Origin: CAVQEG01 sp963711465
GTDB taxonomy: Bacteria > Bacteroidota > Ignavibacteria > OLB7
Direction: 5' to 3'
Assembly (NCBI GenBank): GCA_963711465.1
Contig: CAVQEG010000001.1
Coordinates: 2,356,001-2,420,000, forward strand
DNA: 64,000 bases
The translations under genes and the position numbers were made by a program. Shown one piece after another: positions 9,214 to 19,500 of this stretch. The notes under the pieces are model-generated. The model was not told the DNA's origin and made no database searches. It saw only the letters and a list, made by a program, of their open reading frames with translations. Within the stretch, counting starts at the first letter, position 1. The number at the start of each line of letters is the position of its first letter.

Positions 9214-9400
9214 CGATTGCTCCATGAGCGAGTAGCGTCTACTCTCGGCCGGACCTCTCCGGACGCGTCAGACGGCAGTGGACTGTAGGAGTGAAATCGG
9301 TGGTGGTCGAAGCGGACCGACGTTCGGGGGGACTGCGTCCCACGGCGGGCTGCATTCGCGCCATTCGACCTCGGTCAGTCCAGTGCAACCGATGTGCCAC

Positions 9401-9430
9401 GCCCGGGGCGGCCCCCGGTCCGCCCCGGGC
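9401..9430 (-). terminator. Strong GC hairpin downstream of the ABC export operon
   Basis: A perfect 11-bp inverted repeat, GCCCGGGGCGG / CCGCCCCGGGC (9401-9411 and 9420-9430), with an 8-nt loop lies 3 nt beyond the stop codon of the last permease gene. No T-tract follows on the minus strand, so it may stabilise the 3' end rather than act as a classical intrinsic terminator. The rest of 9214-9400 shows no gene. Confidence 0.45.
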
Positions 9431-9432
9431 AC

Positions 9433-10581
9433 CTACCCCGCGACCTTCCGATAGCCCGTGGCCGCAAGCGTGAGCACCACGACCGCGTAGACGGCCAGCA
9501 CGGTGAACTGCTCGCGGACCGCCGCAAACCCCGCCCCCTTGAGCAGCACCCGCCGCATGATCTCGATGAAGTGCGCGATCGGATTGAAATACGTCACCGT
9601 CTGCGCCCACTTCGGCATGCTCTCGATCGGCGTGAACAGCCCGCTCATCAGTATGAAGATCACGACGATGAACCAGGCGACGAACATCGCCTGCTGCTGC
9701 GTCTCGGTGATGGTGGAGATCCACAGCCCGATGCCCAGCATCACCAGCAGGTAGACCGAGCCGAGCGCGAAGATCAGCGGAATGCTTCCCAGGATCGGTA
9801 TGTCGAATACCAGCCGCGCCAGCACCAGTCCGAACGCCAGCTCGAACAGCGCGATGATCCAGAACGGCAACAGCTTGCCGATGATGAACGCGCCGCGCGA
9901 CAGCGGCGTGACGTTCAGCTGTTCGATCGTCCCGATCTCCTTCTCCCGAACCACGTTCATTGCCGAGAGGAACGTACCCACCACCGTCACCAGCACCACC
10001 AGGATGCCGGGCACCATGTAGTCGGCGTAGACCAGTCCCGGGTTGTACCAGAACGCGGGCAGGATCTCGACGCGCCGTTGCCCATTCCCCGCCGCTGCCG
10101 ACGGCGGTGTCGCCGTGGAGACCTTCACCAGCAGATCGCGATCGAACCGCGCGACGATCTGCTGCGCGTACGCCTGCACCACACCCGCCGCAGCGCCGTC
10201 CTGCGCGTCGAGCACCATCTGTACCGTCGTCGCGTGACCCGTTCGAAGATCCGATGAGAAGTCGTTCGGAACGACGAGGATCATCCGTACGTCGCCGGCA
10301 AGCATCGCGCGGTTGGCCTCGTCGATCGACGCGGTTCGCAGTGTCACGTCGAAATAGCTGGTCGATTCGAATTCCGACACCAGCCGCCGCGAATCCACCG
10401 ACCGATCGCGATCGACCAGCGCCACGTGCGAATTCCTCACCTCGAATGTCGCCGCGTGTGCAAGAATCAGCAGCTGCGCGACCGGCAGTACGAAAATTAT
10501 CGGCAGCATCGCCCGGTTGCGGATGATCTGCAGGAATTCCTTTCGCAACAGAAACCGTATCGTTCGTAATTGACGCATCAT
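9433..10581 (-). CDS. ABC-2 type efflux permease (YbhR-like), last gene of export operon
   Basis: An inner-membrane permease of 382 residues. It has the ABC-2 exporter architecture: one N-terminal membrane helix (IIFVLPVAQLLILAHA), a large periplasmic domain of about 130 residues, then five helices in the C-terminal half. The motif REKEIGTIEQLNVTPLSRG before the second helix is the conserved ABC-2 coupling segment seen in YbhR/YhhJ. It follows the sister permease gene by 19 nt. Together they should form the heterodimeric membrane part of a tripartite exporter with the two ATPases, the adaptor and the TolC homologue upstream. The substrate is unknown; relatives export drugs, cations or lipid-like compounds. 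The start ATG is followed by a second ATG. Confidence 0.9.
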   Translation of the reverse strand: MMRQLRTIRFLLRKEFLQIIRNRAMLPIIFVLPVAQLLILAHAATFEVRNSHVALVDRDRSVDSRRLVSEFESTSYFDVTLRTASIDEANRAMLAGDVRMILVVPNDFSSDLRTGHATTVQMVLDAQDGAAAGVVQAYAQQIVARFDRDLLVKVSTATPPSAAAGNGQRRVEILPAFWYNPGLVYADYMVPGILVVLVTVVGTFLSAMNVVREKEIGTIEQLNVTPLSRGAFIIGKLLPFWIIALFELAFGLVLARLVFDIPILGSIPLIFALGSVYLLVMLGIGLWISTITETQQQAMFVAWFIVVIFILMSGLFTPIESMPKWAQTVTYFNPIAHFIEIMRRVLLKGAGFAAVREQFTVLAVYAVVVLTLAATGYRKVAG

Positions 10582-10600
10582 TGGTTCACCACCGGCTTCC

Positions 10601-11713
10601 CTATAACCGCACCTTGAAATTCTTCACGCTGAGGGCAATGAATACCGCCGTCATTGCGGCAATCACGAGGGTTTCCTTCCACAGATATTCGAGCCCCACT
10701 CCCTTGATCATGATTCCCCTCACGATCACCAGAAACCACCGCGCGGGAATGATCCGGCTGACCCATTGCAGAATTACCGGCATGCTGGAAATGGGGAATA
10801 TGAATCCCGACAGCAGCACCGTCGGCATCAGCAGTCCCGCCAGCGAAATCATCGTCGCCGTCTGCTGCGTGTTGCTGCGCGTGGATATCAGAATTCCGAG
10901 CGATAGCGCACAGACGATGAACAGCAGACATTCGCCCAGCAACAGCAGGGGGTTTCCCCGCAACGGAACGCCGAATACCGTTCGCGCCAGCACCATGATC
11001 GTCAGCACGTTGACCAGTGAGAGCGCCACGTATGGAATCACTTTGCCTACGATGATCTGCTCCGGCCGCAGCGGGGAGACGAGCAGCACCTCCATCGTCC
11101 CCATCTCCTTCTCACGCGTGATCGTAATCGACGTCATCAGAGCGCAGACGAGCATCAGGATGAAGGCGATCAGGCCGGGAACGAAGAGGAAGGTGCTTTC
11201 CAACCGGGGATTGAATCGCATGCGAACGGTGGGAACGACGACCGGCGCCGCGACCGACGGACCGTGCTCGGCGGCCAGCGAGGCGTTGTAGTCCTCGATC
11301 ACCGCAGACGTATAGGCGAGCACGCGCTCTGCCATGTTCGGGTCGGAGGCATCGGTGACCAGCTGCACGTGCGCCACGCCGTCGTGCGCCAGATGCTGCG
11401 CGAATCGTGGTTCGAAGACGATCGCCTCCTTGATCCGGCCGGCGCGGAAGTCCGGTTCGATCGCCGAGAGCGATGTCGAGTAGGCGGCGGCATCGAACCA
11501 GGGGGAGGCGAGCAATCGCTCGGTGATGCGCGCGGTCACGTGGTCGTTCGCCAGATCGACGATACCGATACGCACATCCTGCACTTCATTGCGGATGGCG
11601 AATCCGAAGAGAATCATCATGATCGCCGGCATGCCGAAGAGAATCACCAGCGTGCGACGATCCCGCATGATGTGGCGGAATTCCTTCGTGACGAATCCGA
11701 TGAACGCGCTCAT
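10601..11713 (-). CDS. ABC-2 type efflux permease (YbhS-like)
   Basis: An inner-membrane permease of 370 residues, paralogous to the downstream gene. It has an N-terminal helix (LFGMPAIMMILFGFAI), a periplasmic domain, the coupling motif REKEMGTMEVLLVSPLRP and five C-terminal helices. Its start codon overlaps the stop of the upstream ATPase gene (ATGA, 11710-11713), which indicates translational coupling. The pairing of two different permeases and two different ATPases matches the E. coli ybhGFSR arrangement, where the two ATPase halves are fused into one protein. Confidence 0.9.
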   Translation of the reverse strand: MSAFIGFVTKEFRHIMRDRRTLVILFGMPAIMMILFGFAIRNEVQDVRIGIVDLANDHVTARITERLLASPWFDAAAYSTSLSAIEPDFRAGRIKEAIVFEPRFAQHLAHDGVAHVQLVTDASDPNMAERVLAYTSAVIEDYNASLAAEHGPSVAAPVVVPTVRMRFNPRLESTFLFVPGLIAFILMLVCALMTSITITREKEMGTMEVLLVSPLRPEQIIVGKVIPYVALSLVNVLTIMVLARTVFGVPLRGNPLLLLGECLLFIVCALSLGILISTRSNTQQTATMISLAGLLMPTVLLSGFIFPISSMPVILQWVSRIIPARWFLVIVRGIMIKGVGLEYLWKETLVIAAMTAVFIALSVKNFKVRL

Positions 11714-12435
11714 CCCGACCCCCGCGCAAGCCGTACGAAGACATCATTCATCGAGTCGGCGCCGTAGGATTCGCGCAGCGCGCGCGGCGTGTCGAGCGCC
11801 TCGATGCGCCCCGCGACCATGATCGACACACGGTCGCAGTACTCGGCCTCATCCATGTAGTGGGTCGTCACGAATGCCGTGACGCCGCCGGCGGTCGCCT
11901 CGTAGATCATCTCCCAGAACTCCCGACGCGTGATCGGGTCGACGCCTCCGGTCGGCTCGTCGAGAAAGACGATGGCCGGATCGTGCATCAGCGCGACAGA
12001 GAAGGCCAGCTTCTGCTTCCATCCGAGCGGCAGCGAACCGATCGGGCGCCGACGGACGGCCGTTAGGTCCAGCCGCGTCAGCAGCTCGTCGGACTTGCGG
12101 GCGATCGTCGCGTCGTCGAGGCCGTAGATGCCGCCGTAGAACCTGATGTTCTCCATTACCGTCAGGTCATCGTAGAGCGAGAACCGCTGGCTCATGTAGC
12201 CGATGCTGCGCTTGATCTGTTCGCGCTGGTGGTAGACGTCGAAGCCCGCAACGGTCGCCTTGCCGGAGGTCGGCTCCAGCAGCCCGGTGAGCATCCGCAT
12301 CGCCGTCGTCTTGCCGGCGCCGTTGGCACCGAGGAACCCGAAGATTTCGCCCCGCTCCACCTGAAAGCTGATGGCGTCGACTGCGGTAAAGTCACCGAAG
12401 CGGCGTGTGAGGTGGTCAGCGGTGATGATCGGCAT
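11710..12435 (-). CDS. ABC transporter ATP-binding protein (second ATPase of export operon)
   Basis: A cytoplasmic ATPase of 241 residues. Walker A is GANGAGKTT, Walker B is IVFLDEPTGGVD, and the switch His sits in VTTHYMDEAEYC. The signature motif is degenerate (SLPLGWKQKLA instead of LSGGQ), a pattern shared with the C-terminal half of YbhF, so this subunit probably supplies the non-canonical site of an asymmetric pair. The start is placed at MPIITADHL (12435), giving a 20-nt overlap with the preceding ATPase gene; an ATG ten codons upstream would overlap by 50 nt. It works with the neighbouring ATPase to drive the two ABC-2 permeases. Confidence 0.9.
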   Translation of the reverse strand: MPIITADHLTRRFGDFTAVDAISFQVERGEIFGFLGANGAGKTTAMRMLTGLLEPTSGKATVAGFDVYHQREQIKRSIGYMSQRFSLYDDLTVMENIRFYGGIYGLDDATIARKSDELLTRLDLTAVRRRPIGSLPLGWKQKLAFSVALMHDPAIVFLDEPTGGVDPITRREFWEMIYEATAGGVTAFVTTHYMDEAEYCDRVSIMVAGRIEALDTPRALRESYGADSMNDVFVRLARGSG

Positions 12436-13351
12436 CGTCGACGGCCTCGGTTTCGCGCATTTCATCCATGAATACGTCCTCGATGTCGGCGGTGATCCGG
12501 TGGACCTCGACGGCGGTCAGTCCCCGCTGCTCGAGGTACCCTCGGATCTCCTCGGGTCGAACGTCATCGCGCTGATCGGCGTAGTGGGCGAATTCTCCGA
12601 AGGGATACACCGAGCGCGCATGGGGAAATGCGCGCAGCGCTCCGAGCAGCTCGTGACGTTCGGCGGCTCGGACGGCCAGCAGCGGATGATCGAACCGTCC
12701 CCGGATCGCCGACGGTGTATCGATCGCCAGGAGTCGACCCGACTGCATCAGCGCGACCCGATCGCAGCGGGATGCCTCGTCCATGTAGGGCGTGGAGACC
12801 ACGATGGTGATTCCGGAGCGCTTCAGCCGCGAGAGCATCTCCCAGAATTCCCCCCGCGATACCGCGTCGACGCCCGTGGTTGGTTCGTCGAGCAGCAGCA
12901 CGCGGGGACGGTGAATCAGCGCGCATGAGAGTGCCAGCTTCTGCTTCATGCCGCCGGAGAGCGCACCGGCACGCCGATCGCGAAACGGCTCGATCTGCGC
13001 GTAGATGTCCCGGACCAGATCGTAATTCTCCTCGACCGTCGTACCGAAGACCGAGGCGTAGAAACGAAGGTTCTCCTCGACGGTGAGATCCTGATAGAGC
13101 GAGAATCGCCCCGGCATGTACCCGAGCCGCCGCCGCAGGGCGCGGTAGTCCTTCACCACGTCGAGTCCGTCGACAGTGGCGCTGCCGCACGCGGGTATCA
13201 GGAGCGTTGCGAGAATTCGGAAGAGCGTCGTCTTGCCGGCACCGTCGGGTCCGATGAACCCGAAGAGTTCGGCTTCGGAGATTTCGAACGAGACGTCGTC
13301 GACGGCCGTGGTCTGGCCATAGCTGAAGGAAACGTCGGAGACGGCGATCAT
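12416..13351 (-). CDS. ABC transporter ATP-binding protein (first ATPase of export operon)
   Basis: A cytoplasmic ATPase of 311 residues. Walker A is GPDGAGKTT, the canonical signature is ALSGGMKQKLA, Walker B is VLLLDEPTTGVD, and the switch region is VVSTPYMDEASRC, where the usual His is Pro. After the nucleotide-binding domain there is an extra segment of about 80 residues, as in the N-terminal half of YbhF. The start at 13351 overlaps the adaptor's stop as ATGA. The frame extends upstream without recognisable homology, so the internal Met (MIAVSDVSFSYG) is the better start. It forms an asymmetric pair with the next ATPase. Confidence 0.9.
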   Translation of the reverse strand: MIAVSDVSFSYGQTTAVDDVSFEISEAELFGFIGPDGAGKTTLFRILATLLIPACGSATVDGLDVVKDYRALRRRLGYMPGRFSLYQDLTVEENLRFYASVFGTTVEENYDLVRDIYAQIEPFRDRRAGALSGGMKQKLALSCALIHRPRVLLLDEPTTGVDAVSRGEFWEMLSRLKRSGITIVVSTPYMDEASRCDRVALMQSGRLLAIDTPSAIRGRFDHPLLAVRAAERHELLGALRAFPHARSVYPFGEFAHYADQRDDVRPEEIRGYLEQRGLTAVEVHRITADIEDVFMDEMRETEAVDDADHHR

Positions 13352-14286
13352 CGGCCCGCCTCCCCGCTTCGCTGCTGGAACCGCACCTCGCCCGGCATGC
13401 CGATCTTCAGCGTTCCGTCCGCATTCGCCACCCGTATTCGCATCGCGTAGACCAGGTTCACCCGCTCCTCGCGCGTCTGAATCAGCTTCGGGGTGAACTC
13501 CGCTTCCGAGGCGATCCACGAGATCGTCCCGGGCCGTTCGGCGATGCCGCCGTGACCGTCGTCGCAGAGCACCGTCACCGACTGACCGACGCGGACGCTG
13601 GCGAGCTGGTTGCCGCTGATCCATGCGCGCAGGTACATCGTGTCCAGATCGGCAATGTCGTAGAGCGGTCGGCCCTGCGCCGCGAGTTCGTGCGGCTCGA
13701 CGTAGGTATCGAGCACCGTTCCGTTCACCGGGTTGACGATGGTGCTTTCCGAAAGCTGATAGTCGATCTGCGCGATCTGCGCGTCGAGGGCATCCACCTC
13801 ACCGACGATCGAGGCGTTCTGCGTTCTGATCTGCTCGATCTGTCGATCGAGCACATCGATCTGACCGCGGACGTCGTCGAGCTGTTTCTGCGTCGCCGCC
13901 TCGTCCTTCACCATGTGCTCGATGCGTTCGAGGTCACGTTCGGCCACCTTCCGCTGCGCATGCAGCACATCGATCTGCGCGACGACGCCGCCCGACTTTG
14001 CACGCACCGACGCGCGCTGGGCGACCAGCTGGCGGCGTCGCAGCGCAAGCGCCACGGTATCGATCTGTCCGACGGATTCATCGGCCCTCAGACGCATTCC
14101 CTCGTCGGGAGCGAATCGCACCAGTTCTCCCGGCGTTCGTGCCGAGACGGTGACCTCGGTCGCCTCGAAGGTGCCGTAGGCATCCGAGGGATGATCCTCG
14201 CCGCCGCAGGCGCCGAGCAGCACGGCGGCCAGCAGCGCGAGCAATGCGGGCAATGGAATGCGGTGCGGTTGGTCCTGCATGGTCAT
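13348..14286 (-). CDS. HlyD/YbhG-type periplasmic adaptor lipoprotein
   Basis: The adaptor (membrane fusion protein) of the exporter, 312 residues. The N-terminus is a lipoprotein signal with lipobox LLGACG, so it is likely anchored to the inner membrane. A first half-lipoyl segment (FEATEVTVSARTPGELVRF) is followed by a coiled-coil hairpin of about 110 residues with heptads rich in Gln, Arg and Asp (VLHAQRKVAERDLERIEHM), the second lipoyl half (STIVNPVNGTVLDTYVEP) and a beta-barrel domain. It bridges the ABC permeases and the TolC homologue. It lies 91 nt after the TolC gene and is ATGA-coupled to the first ATPase. Confidence 0.9.
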   Translation of the reverse strand: MTMQDQPHRIPLPALLALLAAVLLGACGGEDHPSDAYGTFEATEVTVSARTPGELVRFAPDEGMRLRADESVGQIDTVALALRRRQLVAQRASVRAKSGGVVAQIDVLHAQRKVAERDLERIEHMVKDEAATQKQLDDVRGQIDVLDRQIEQIRTQNASIVGEVDALDAQIAQIDYQLSESTIVNPVNGTVLDTYVEPHELAAQGRPLYDIADLDTMYLRAWISGNQLASVRVGQSVTVLCDDGHGGIAERPGTISWIASEAEFTPKLIQTREERVNLVYAMRIRVANADGTLKIGMPGEVRFQQRSGEAGR

Positions 14287-14377
14287 GGATGTTGAGAGTG
14301 AATTCGAATGCGGGAATTCCGCTGGTCTCGATGCGATCGATCGCGTGGGTCCGAACGGCGGTGGGCGAATTCGCGCC

Positions 14378-15637
14378 TCACCGGGATGTGGCGAGGGTCG
14401 TGCGGAGGGCTTCGCGGGCCCGCGCGAGCTGGATCTCGTGGATGCGGCGGGTGAGCTCGGCCTGGAACTGCGCGGTTCGATCGTTCAGGTAGTCGGTCGG
14501 CGTGATCACCCCGTTGTCGAGCTGGCTCTGCGAACGACGGGCGATCTGCGCCCGCAGCCGGATGATCTCGGCATCCTGTGCGATCAGATGCTCGATGCGC
14601 GCAATCTCTCCGCGCGATCGGGCCACTGCCACCTCGATTCCGCGCGAGAACGCCTGCTGCTGCGCGTCGATCGCCTGTCGTTCGACGTCGAGCGCCTCAC
14701 GCTGCCGGTGCGCCTGCCCCCAGTCCCAGAACGCCCACTGCAGCTGAATTCCACCCATGAAGGAGGGACCGAACGTGTCATCGAAGAAGTCGGCGCCGGC
14801 GGGACGTCCGTAGGCGAGCTTTGCGAAGCCGAACACGTGTGGCAGCGTCGCGGCGCCGGAGAGGTCGGCCTGCACCTCGAGTCCCCTGCGTCGCAGTTCG
14901 AACGCGCGGAACTCCGGTCGGGCCGCCGCCGACGTATCGCCGGTCTCGAGGGGGCCGACGTCCGGGAGTTCGAGCACGACGTCGTCGCTGATCGAGCGAC
15001 CCATCAGTGTGGAGAGCACCGCAAGAGAAGTGGCACGCGCGGCCTGTGCGTCGGATCGCTGCTGGGCGACCTGCGCGCGCTCGGCCTCGAGGGCATCGAC
15101 GGCCGAGGCGAGCGCCACGCCTTCGCGCACTCTGGAGCGCATCTGCCGCAGGCGGGCATCGATGTCCTCGGCGAGCACGTCGAGCAGCCCGGCTCGCGCC
15201 TGCGCTGCGAGCGCGCCGAAGTAGGCGGCCTCCACCTGTGAGCGCACGTCGTAGAGTTCGACGCGAACCTGCTGCAGCTCGAGGGCGCCCTGCACGTGCT
15301 CGAGCCGCGCGCGGTTGGTGATCGCACCGCCATCGTAGACCAGCTGACGAACACCGAGCGAGACCTCGTACTGATCCTCGGGCGGCTGTGGCAGCGAGAT
15401 TCCCGGCAGCGTCAGCGGAATCTCCGCCACCGGCGTCTGGTAGGTGGCCTTCCCATCGAGCGTCAGCGACGGCAGTCGACCGGCGACGACGTTGTCGGCA
15501 CGCAGGTCGGTCACCTGCTGGCGGAGCGTCAGTTCGGTGGTACGCGGATCGGCCGCGAGTGCCTGACGGCGACACTCCTCGAGCCGCAGCGTGTCGGGAT
15601 GATGCAGTACGAGCGTGAGAGCAAGCAGAATCGTCAT
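14378..15637 (-). CDS. TolC-family outer membrane efflux protein
   Basis: The product has 419 residues and a short signal-like N-terminus (MTILLALTLVLHH). Two repeated outer-membrane-efflux domains carry long alpha-helical stretches, for example LRLEECRRQALAADPRTTEL and ERQAIDAQQQAFSRGIEVAV; the C-terminal helix contains PTDYLNDRTAQFQAEL. It is expected to trimerise into the outer-membrane duct for the ABC exporter encoded downstream. The start ATG at 15637 overlaps the TetR stop (ATGA), making repressor and duct translationally coupled. The frame continues upstream, but that part overlaps the TetR gene and lacks homology. Confidence 0.9.
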   Translation of the reverse strand: MTILLALTLVLHHPDTLRLEECRRQALAADPRTTELTLRQQVTDLRADNVVAGRLPSLTLDGKATYQTPVAEIPLTLPGISLPQPPEDQYEVSLGVRQLVYDGGAITNRARLEHVQGALELQQVRVELYDVRSQVEAAYFGALAAQARAGLLDVLAEDIDARLRQMRSRVREGVALASAVDALEAERAQVAQQRSDAQAARATSLAVLSTLMGRSISDDVVLELPDVGPLETGDTSAAARPEFRAFELRRRGLEVQADLSGAATLPHVFGFAKLAYGRPAGADFFDDTFGPSFMGGIQLQWAFWDWGQAHRQREALDVERQAIDAQQQAFSRGIEVAVARSRGEIARIEHLIAQDAEIIRLRAQIARRSQSQLDNGVITPTDYLNDRTAQFQAELTRRIHEIQLARAREALRTTLATSR

Positions 15638-16257
15638 GGCGCAATCGCTTCGAGGATGAATCGACTCACGGACTCCTGGCGCGCACGCAGCAGCTTCGTG
15701 TACGCATCGCCGGAGAATCCCGTCACCGCCTGGATCATCGGTCTGGCGACGAACGGGAAGACGCACAGACCGACGAGGTTGATGAGCAGCTCCTCCGGCG
15801 CGATCGGACGGATTTCCCCGCGCGCGACGGCGTCCTCCACCTGCTGCCGGAAGCGCTCGAACGCACCCGAGGTAGCGCCGCGGATGATGCGCTGCAGTGC
15901 CGTCGGATTGCGATTGAGTTCGTGGATGATGAATCCGGGCAGATGCGGGTTGTCGAGAATCGTGTCGGTGTACTGCCGCACGAAGACTTCGATCTTCTCG
16001 CGCAGCGGAAGTTCACCGCCGAGCAGTTCGGCGAGCGCCGGCATCACGCGCATCGCCGAGGCGCGGAAGACGGCGTCGAAGAGCCGTTCCTTGCTTCGGA
16101 AGTAGTAGTGCAGCAGCGCCTTGTTGATCCCCGCGCGCCGGGCGATCTCCTGCATCCGCGCACCGTCGTATCCGCACTCGTGGAAGACGTCGCGCGCAGC
16201 GCGGAAGATCCTCTCCTCGGTGTCGACGTCTCGCTGTTCGTCAGGCCCCTTTGCCAT
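15634..16257 (-). CDS. TetR-family transcriptional repressor of the export operon (CecR-like)
   Basis: The product has 207 residues. The N-terminal TetR helix-turn-helix reads ERIFRAARDVFHECGYDGAR then MQEIARRAGINKALLHYYFR, with the conserved hydrophobic tail of the HTH (LHYYFRSKERLF). The C-terminal ligand-binding domain is helical and resembles CecR/YbiH (DUF1956-like), the regulator of ybhGFSR in E. coli. It is the first gene of the operon. Its promoter overlaps a palindrome, so autoregulation together with the exporter is likely. The start at MAKGPDEQRD (16257) was preferred to an upstream extension with no homology. Confidence 0.9.
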   Translation of the reverse strand: MAKGPDEQRDVDTEERIFRAARDVFHECGYDGARMQEIARRAGINKALLHYYFRSKERLFDAVFRASAMRVMPALAELLGGELPLREKIEVFVRQYTDTILDNPHLPGFIIHELNRNPTALQRIIRGATSGAFERFRQQVEDAVARGEIRPIAPEELLINLVGLCVFPFVARPMIQAVTGFSGDAYTKLLRARQESVSRFILEAIAP

Positions 16258-16323
16258 CCTGCATGCCTTCGTTGTGTCGCTCGATCGCTGCTCGGACCCA
16301 CTCCTCTCCGGAGCGGAACGCGC

Positions 16324-16364
16324 CGAACGTACAGCGCTCAACCGAACGATTCAACCGTTTGGTT
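16324..16364 (-). promoter_or_regulatory. Promoter with overlapping palindromic operator for the TetR-led export operon
   Basis: On the minus strand, TTG (16354-16352) is followed after 20 nt by TACGTTCG (16331-16324), one mismatch from TAnnTTTG. An inverted repeat AACCGAACG-N7-CGTTTGGTT (16340-16348 and 16356-16364; 8 of 9 positions pair) covers the -33 element and part of the spacer, the position expected for a repressor site. The rest of the 315-nt gap to the histidine kinase start (16258-16572) shows no gene. Confidence 0.5.
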
Positions 16365-16572
16365 AATTCAAAATGTGACGGCTGGCGATGCATCGCCTCG
16401 GCGCTTGCGCGCCACCTGACGGCGCGGGATCGGCGGCGGGCCGGGAATCCGCGTACCGACCGTGTCCCGCGCGACGTCTGGCATTGCGATTGCCGTTCGG
16501 GTTCCCAGTGAAATACGCCTCGAATCGTTCGCGCCAAACCCCGTCTTCCGAGTCCTGATCCTTCCACCTCGC

Positions 16573-19500
16573 ATGAACGCATTCACACGATTCCGCCAGT
16601 CCACGGTCGGGCGAATCACCGTGCCGGTGGTCGCGGTTGCGGCAGCGCTGGGTCTGCGGCTGATCCTGTCGCGACCGCTGGTACCGGATGTCACGCTGTT
16701 GCTGTTCGTGGTGGCGATCACCGTCTCGGCGCTGCTGTGCGGCTGGCGATCGGGAATGGTGGCGACGGCACTGACCGCGGTCGCGGTGGAGATCTACCTA
16801 TTCGAACCGATCGGAACGTTTCAGCTCGATCGTGGGCCGGACGTGTTGAAGGTGCTGCTGGTGATCCTCGAGGGCTTTCTCATCAGCGGCCTGGCAGGAG
16901 GACTGCGTTCGGCACTGCTGCGTTCGCGCGACACGCGGACGCGATACGGGGCGCTGTTCAGCAATTCCCCCGTCAGCGTGCTGCTGATCGATCCGGAGAC
17001 ACTGTCGTTCATGGACTTCAATGGGCAGGCGCACCGATCGCTCGGCTACGACCGCGAGGGGTTTGCGACGCTGCGTCTGAGCGACATCGCCGTTGGACGG
17101 TCGCACGAGCAGATCGGCGAGCTGATCCGCCACGTCCCGGCCGAGGAAACAGCGCGCTTCGAATGTCAGCTCGCCCATCGCGATGGCAGTGTCCGCACCG
17201 TGCTCGTCACCGCGCAGTCGATCGCGGTGGAGAATCGCTCCTGTATCCACGCGGTGATGCTCGACATCACCGATCGCGTTCGTGCCGAAGAGAAGCTCGC
17301 GCGACTGACCAACACGCTGGAGCAGCGCGTCGAGGCGCGCACCCGGGAACTGGCCGACGCCCACGAGCGGCTCGAGGAGAGCAACGGCCGGATGCGCGGC
17401 ATCATCGACGGCACCAGCGATCCGATTGCCGCGGTGGACACCAGCTACCGGCTCATCGCCTTCAACACCGCCTACGAACATGAGTTCAGGACGCTCTTCG
17501 GAAGGAGCATCCGATTGGGTGACGACATCGTGGAGGTCCTGGGGCGGCTGACCGACGACCGTGCCGGCGTGCTGGAGATGTGGGATCGCGCGCTTCGAGG
17601 TGAGGAGTTCACGGTCACCGAGCGATTCGAGGCGCGCGACATGCAGCACGTCTTCGAGATCACCTACTGTTCGATCCACGACCAGTCGGGAGCGCTCATC
17701 GGCGCCTCGCAGTTCGTCCGCGACGTGACCGAGCGAGCGGTGGCCGAGGACGAGGTACAGCGACTGAACCAGCGGCTCGAGGCGCTCGTCGAGGAGCGGA
17801 CGGCCGAGCTGGAGTCGCTGCTGGCCAACGCACCGATCGGATTCGCCTTCTTCGATCCTGACGCGCGCTTCCTGCGCATCAACGAACCGCTGGCGAAGAT
17901 CAACGGCATCTCACGCGAGGAGCACATCGGGCGGCGCGTCCGGGATTTGCTGCCGGAGATCGCCGATACCGTGGAGCCGATCGTCGAGCGGGTATTCGCA
18001 ACCGGCGAGGCGGTCTCCGACTTCGAGATGACCGGGCAGACGCCCGCCAGTCCCGGCTTCCGCCGATCGTGGCTGACAGGATTCTATCCGGTGCGCAACC
18101 GCGATGGAGACGTGACGATGGTCGGCGCGGTGGTCACCGAGATTACCGAGCGGAAGTTGGTCGAGGAAGCGCTGCGCGAGAGCGAGGAGCGCTTCCGCGT
18201 CGCGTTGAAGAATTCACCCATCATCGTCTACCGCAACGATCTCGAGGGGCGCTTCACCTGGGTTCACGGACTGCGCGGTGACTACACCGAGGAGGATCTG
18301 ATCGGCCGGCGCGGAGAGGATTTCCTTCCTCCGGATCGCGCCCGGGAGATCAACGCGCTCAAGCAGCAGGTGATCGACGATGGTGTCGGTCTGCGTACCG
18401 AATTCTGGATGCATCTCAACGGAACCCGACACTACTACGACATGACCATCGAGCCGCTGCGCGACGCCTCACAGCATATCGTGGGGCTGACAGTGGCGAT
18501 GATGGACATTACGTCGCTGAAGGAAACCGAGCGGGCGCTTCGCGACAGCGAACGGCGCTTTCGGGGAACCTTCGAGAACGCCGCGATCGGCATCGCGCAC
18601 GTCGACGGCGACGGACGCTGGCTTCGCGTCAACCAGAAGTTGTGCGACATCGTCGGCTACTCGCGTGCGGAGATGACACGGACCACCTTCCAGGAGATTA
18701 CCCATCCCGACGACCTCGAGCGCGACGTCGAGCAGTTCCGGCGTCTGATCGACGGAGAGATCGGCAGCTACCAGCTCGAGAAGCGCTACTTCCACAAGAG
18801 CGGGCGTGTGATATGGACCGCCCTCAGCGTGGCGCTGCAGCGCGATGACGACGGAGGATTCGCCTACGCGATCTCGATGATCGAGGACATCACCGCGCGG
18901 AAACACGCCGAGAAGGCGCTGCATCGGGCCGATGAAGCGAAGAATCAGTTTCTGGCGATGCTGGGACACGAGCTGCGCAATCCTCTGGCACCGATTTCCA
19001 ACGCACTCTCGATCCTGACCGAGGAAGGAATCGGGGGCGAGGAAGCCGTCGGACTCCACGAGATCATGGATCGACAGGTGCGCCACCTCACGCGGCTGGT
19101 CGACGATCTGCTGGAGGTCTCGCGCATCACACGCGGAAAAATTCAACTGCGGCGCGAGCTCATCGATCTCGTCGACGTCGCCCGTCGCGCCGCCGAAGAC
19201 GCAGCGCCGACGCTCAGAGAGCGCTCCCACCGTTTCTCGCTTTCACTGCCCGAGCTTCCGGTCTTCATCGATGCTGACCCCACCCGTATGGAGCAGGTGA
19301 TTGCCAACCTGTTGAACAACGCCTCGAAGTACACCGAGAACGGCGGCGAGATTTCCATGTCGCTCGAACTCGATGGCGAGGAAGCCGTGATCTGCGTGCG
19401 CGACAACGGCATCGGCATCGACCGGGAGACGCTGCCGCACGTCTTCGACCTCTTTACCCAGTCTCCGCGCTCGCTCGACCGCTCGCAGGGCGGTCTCGGC

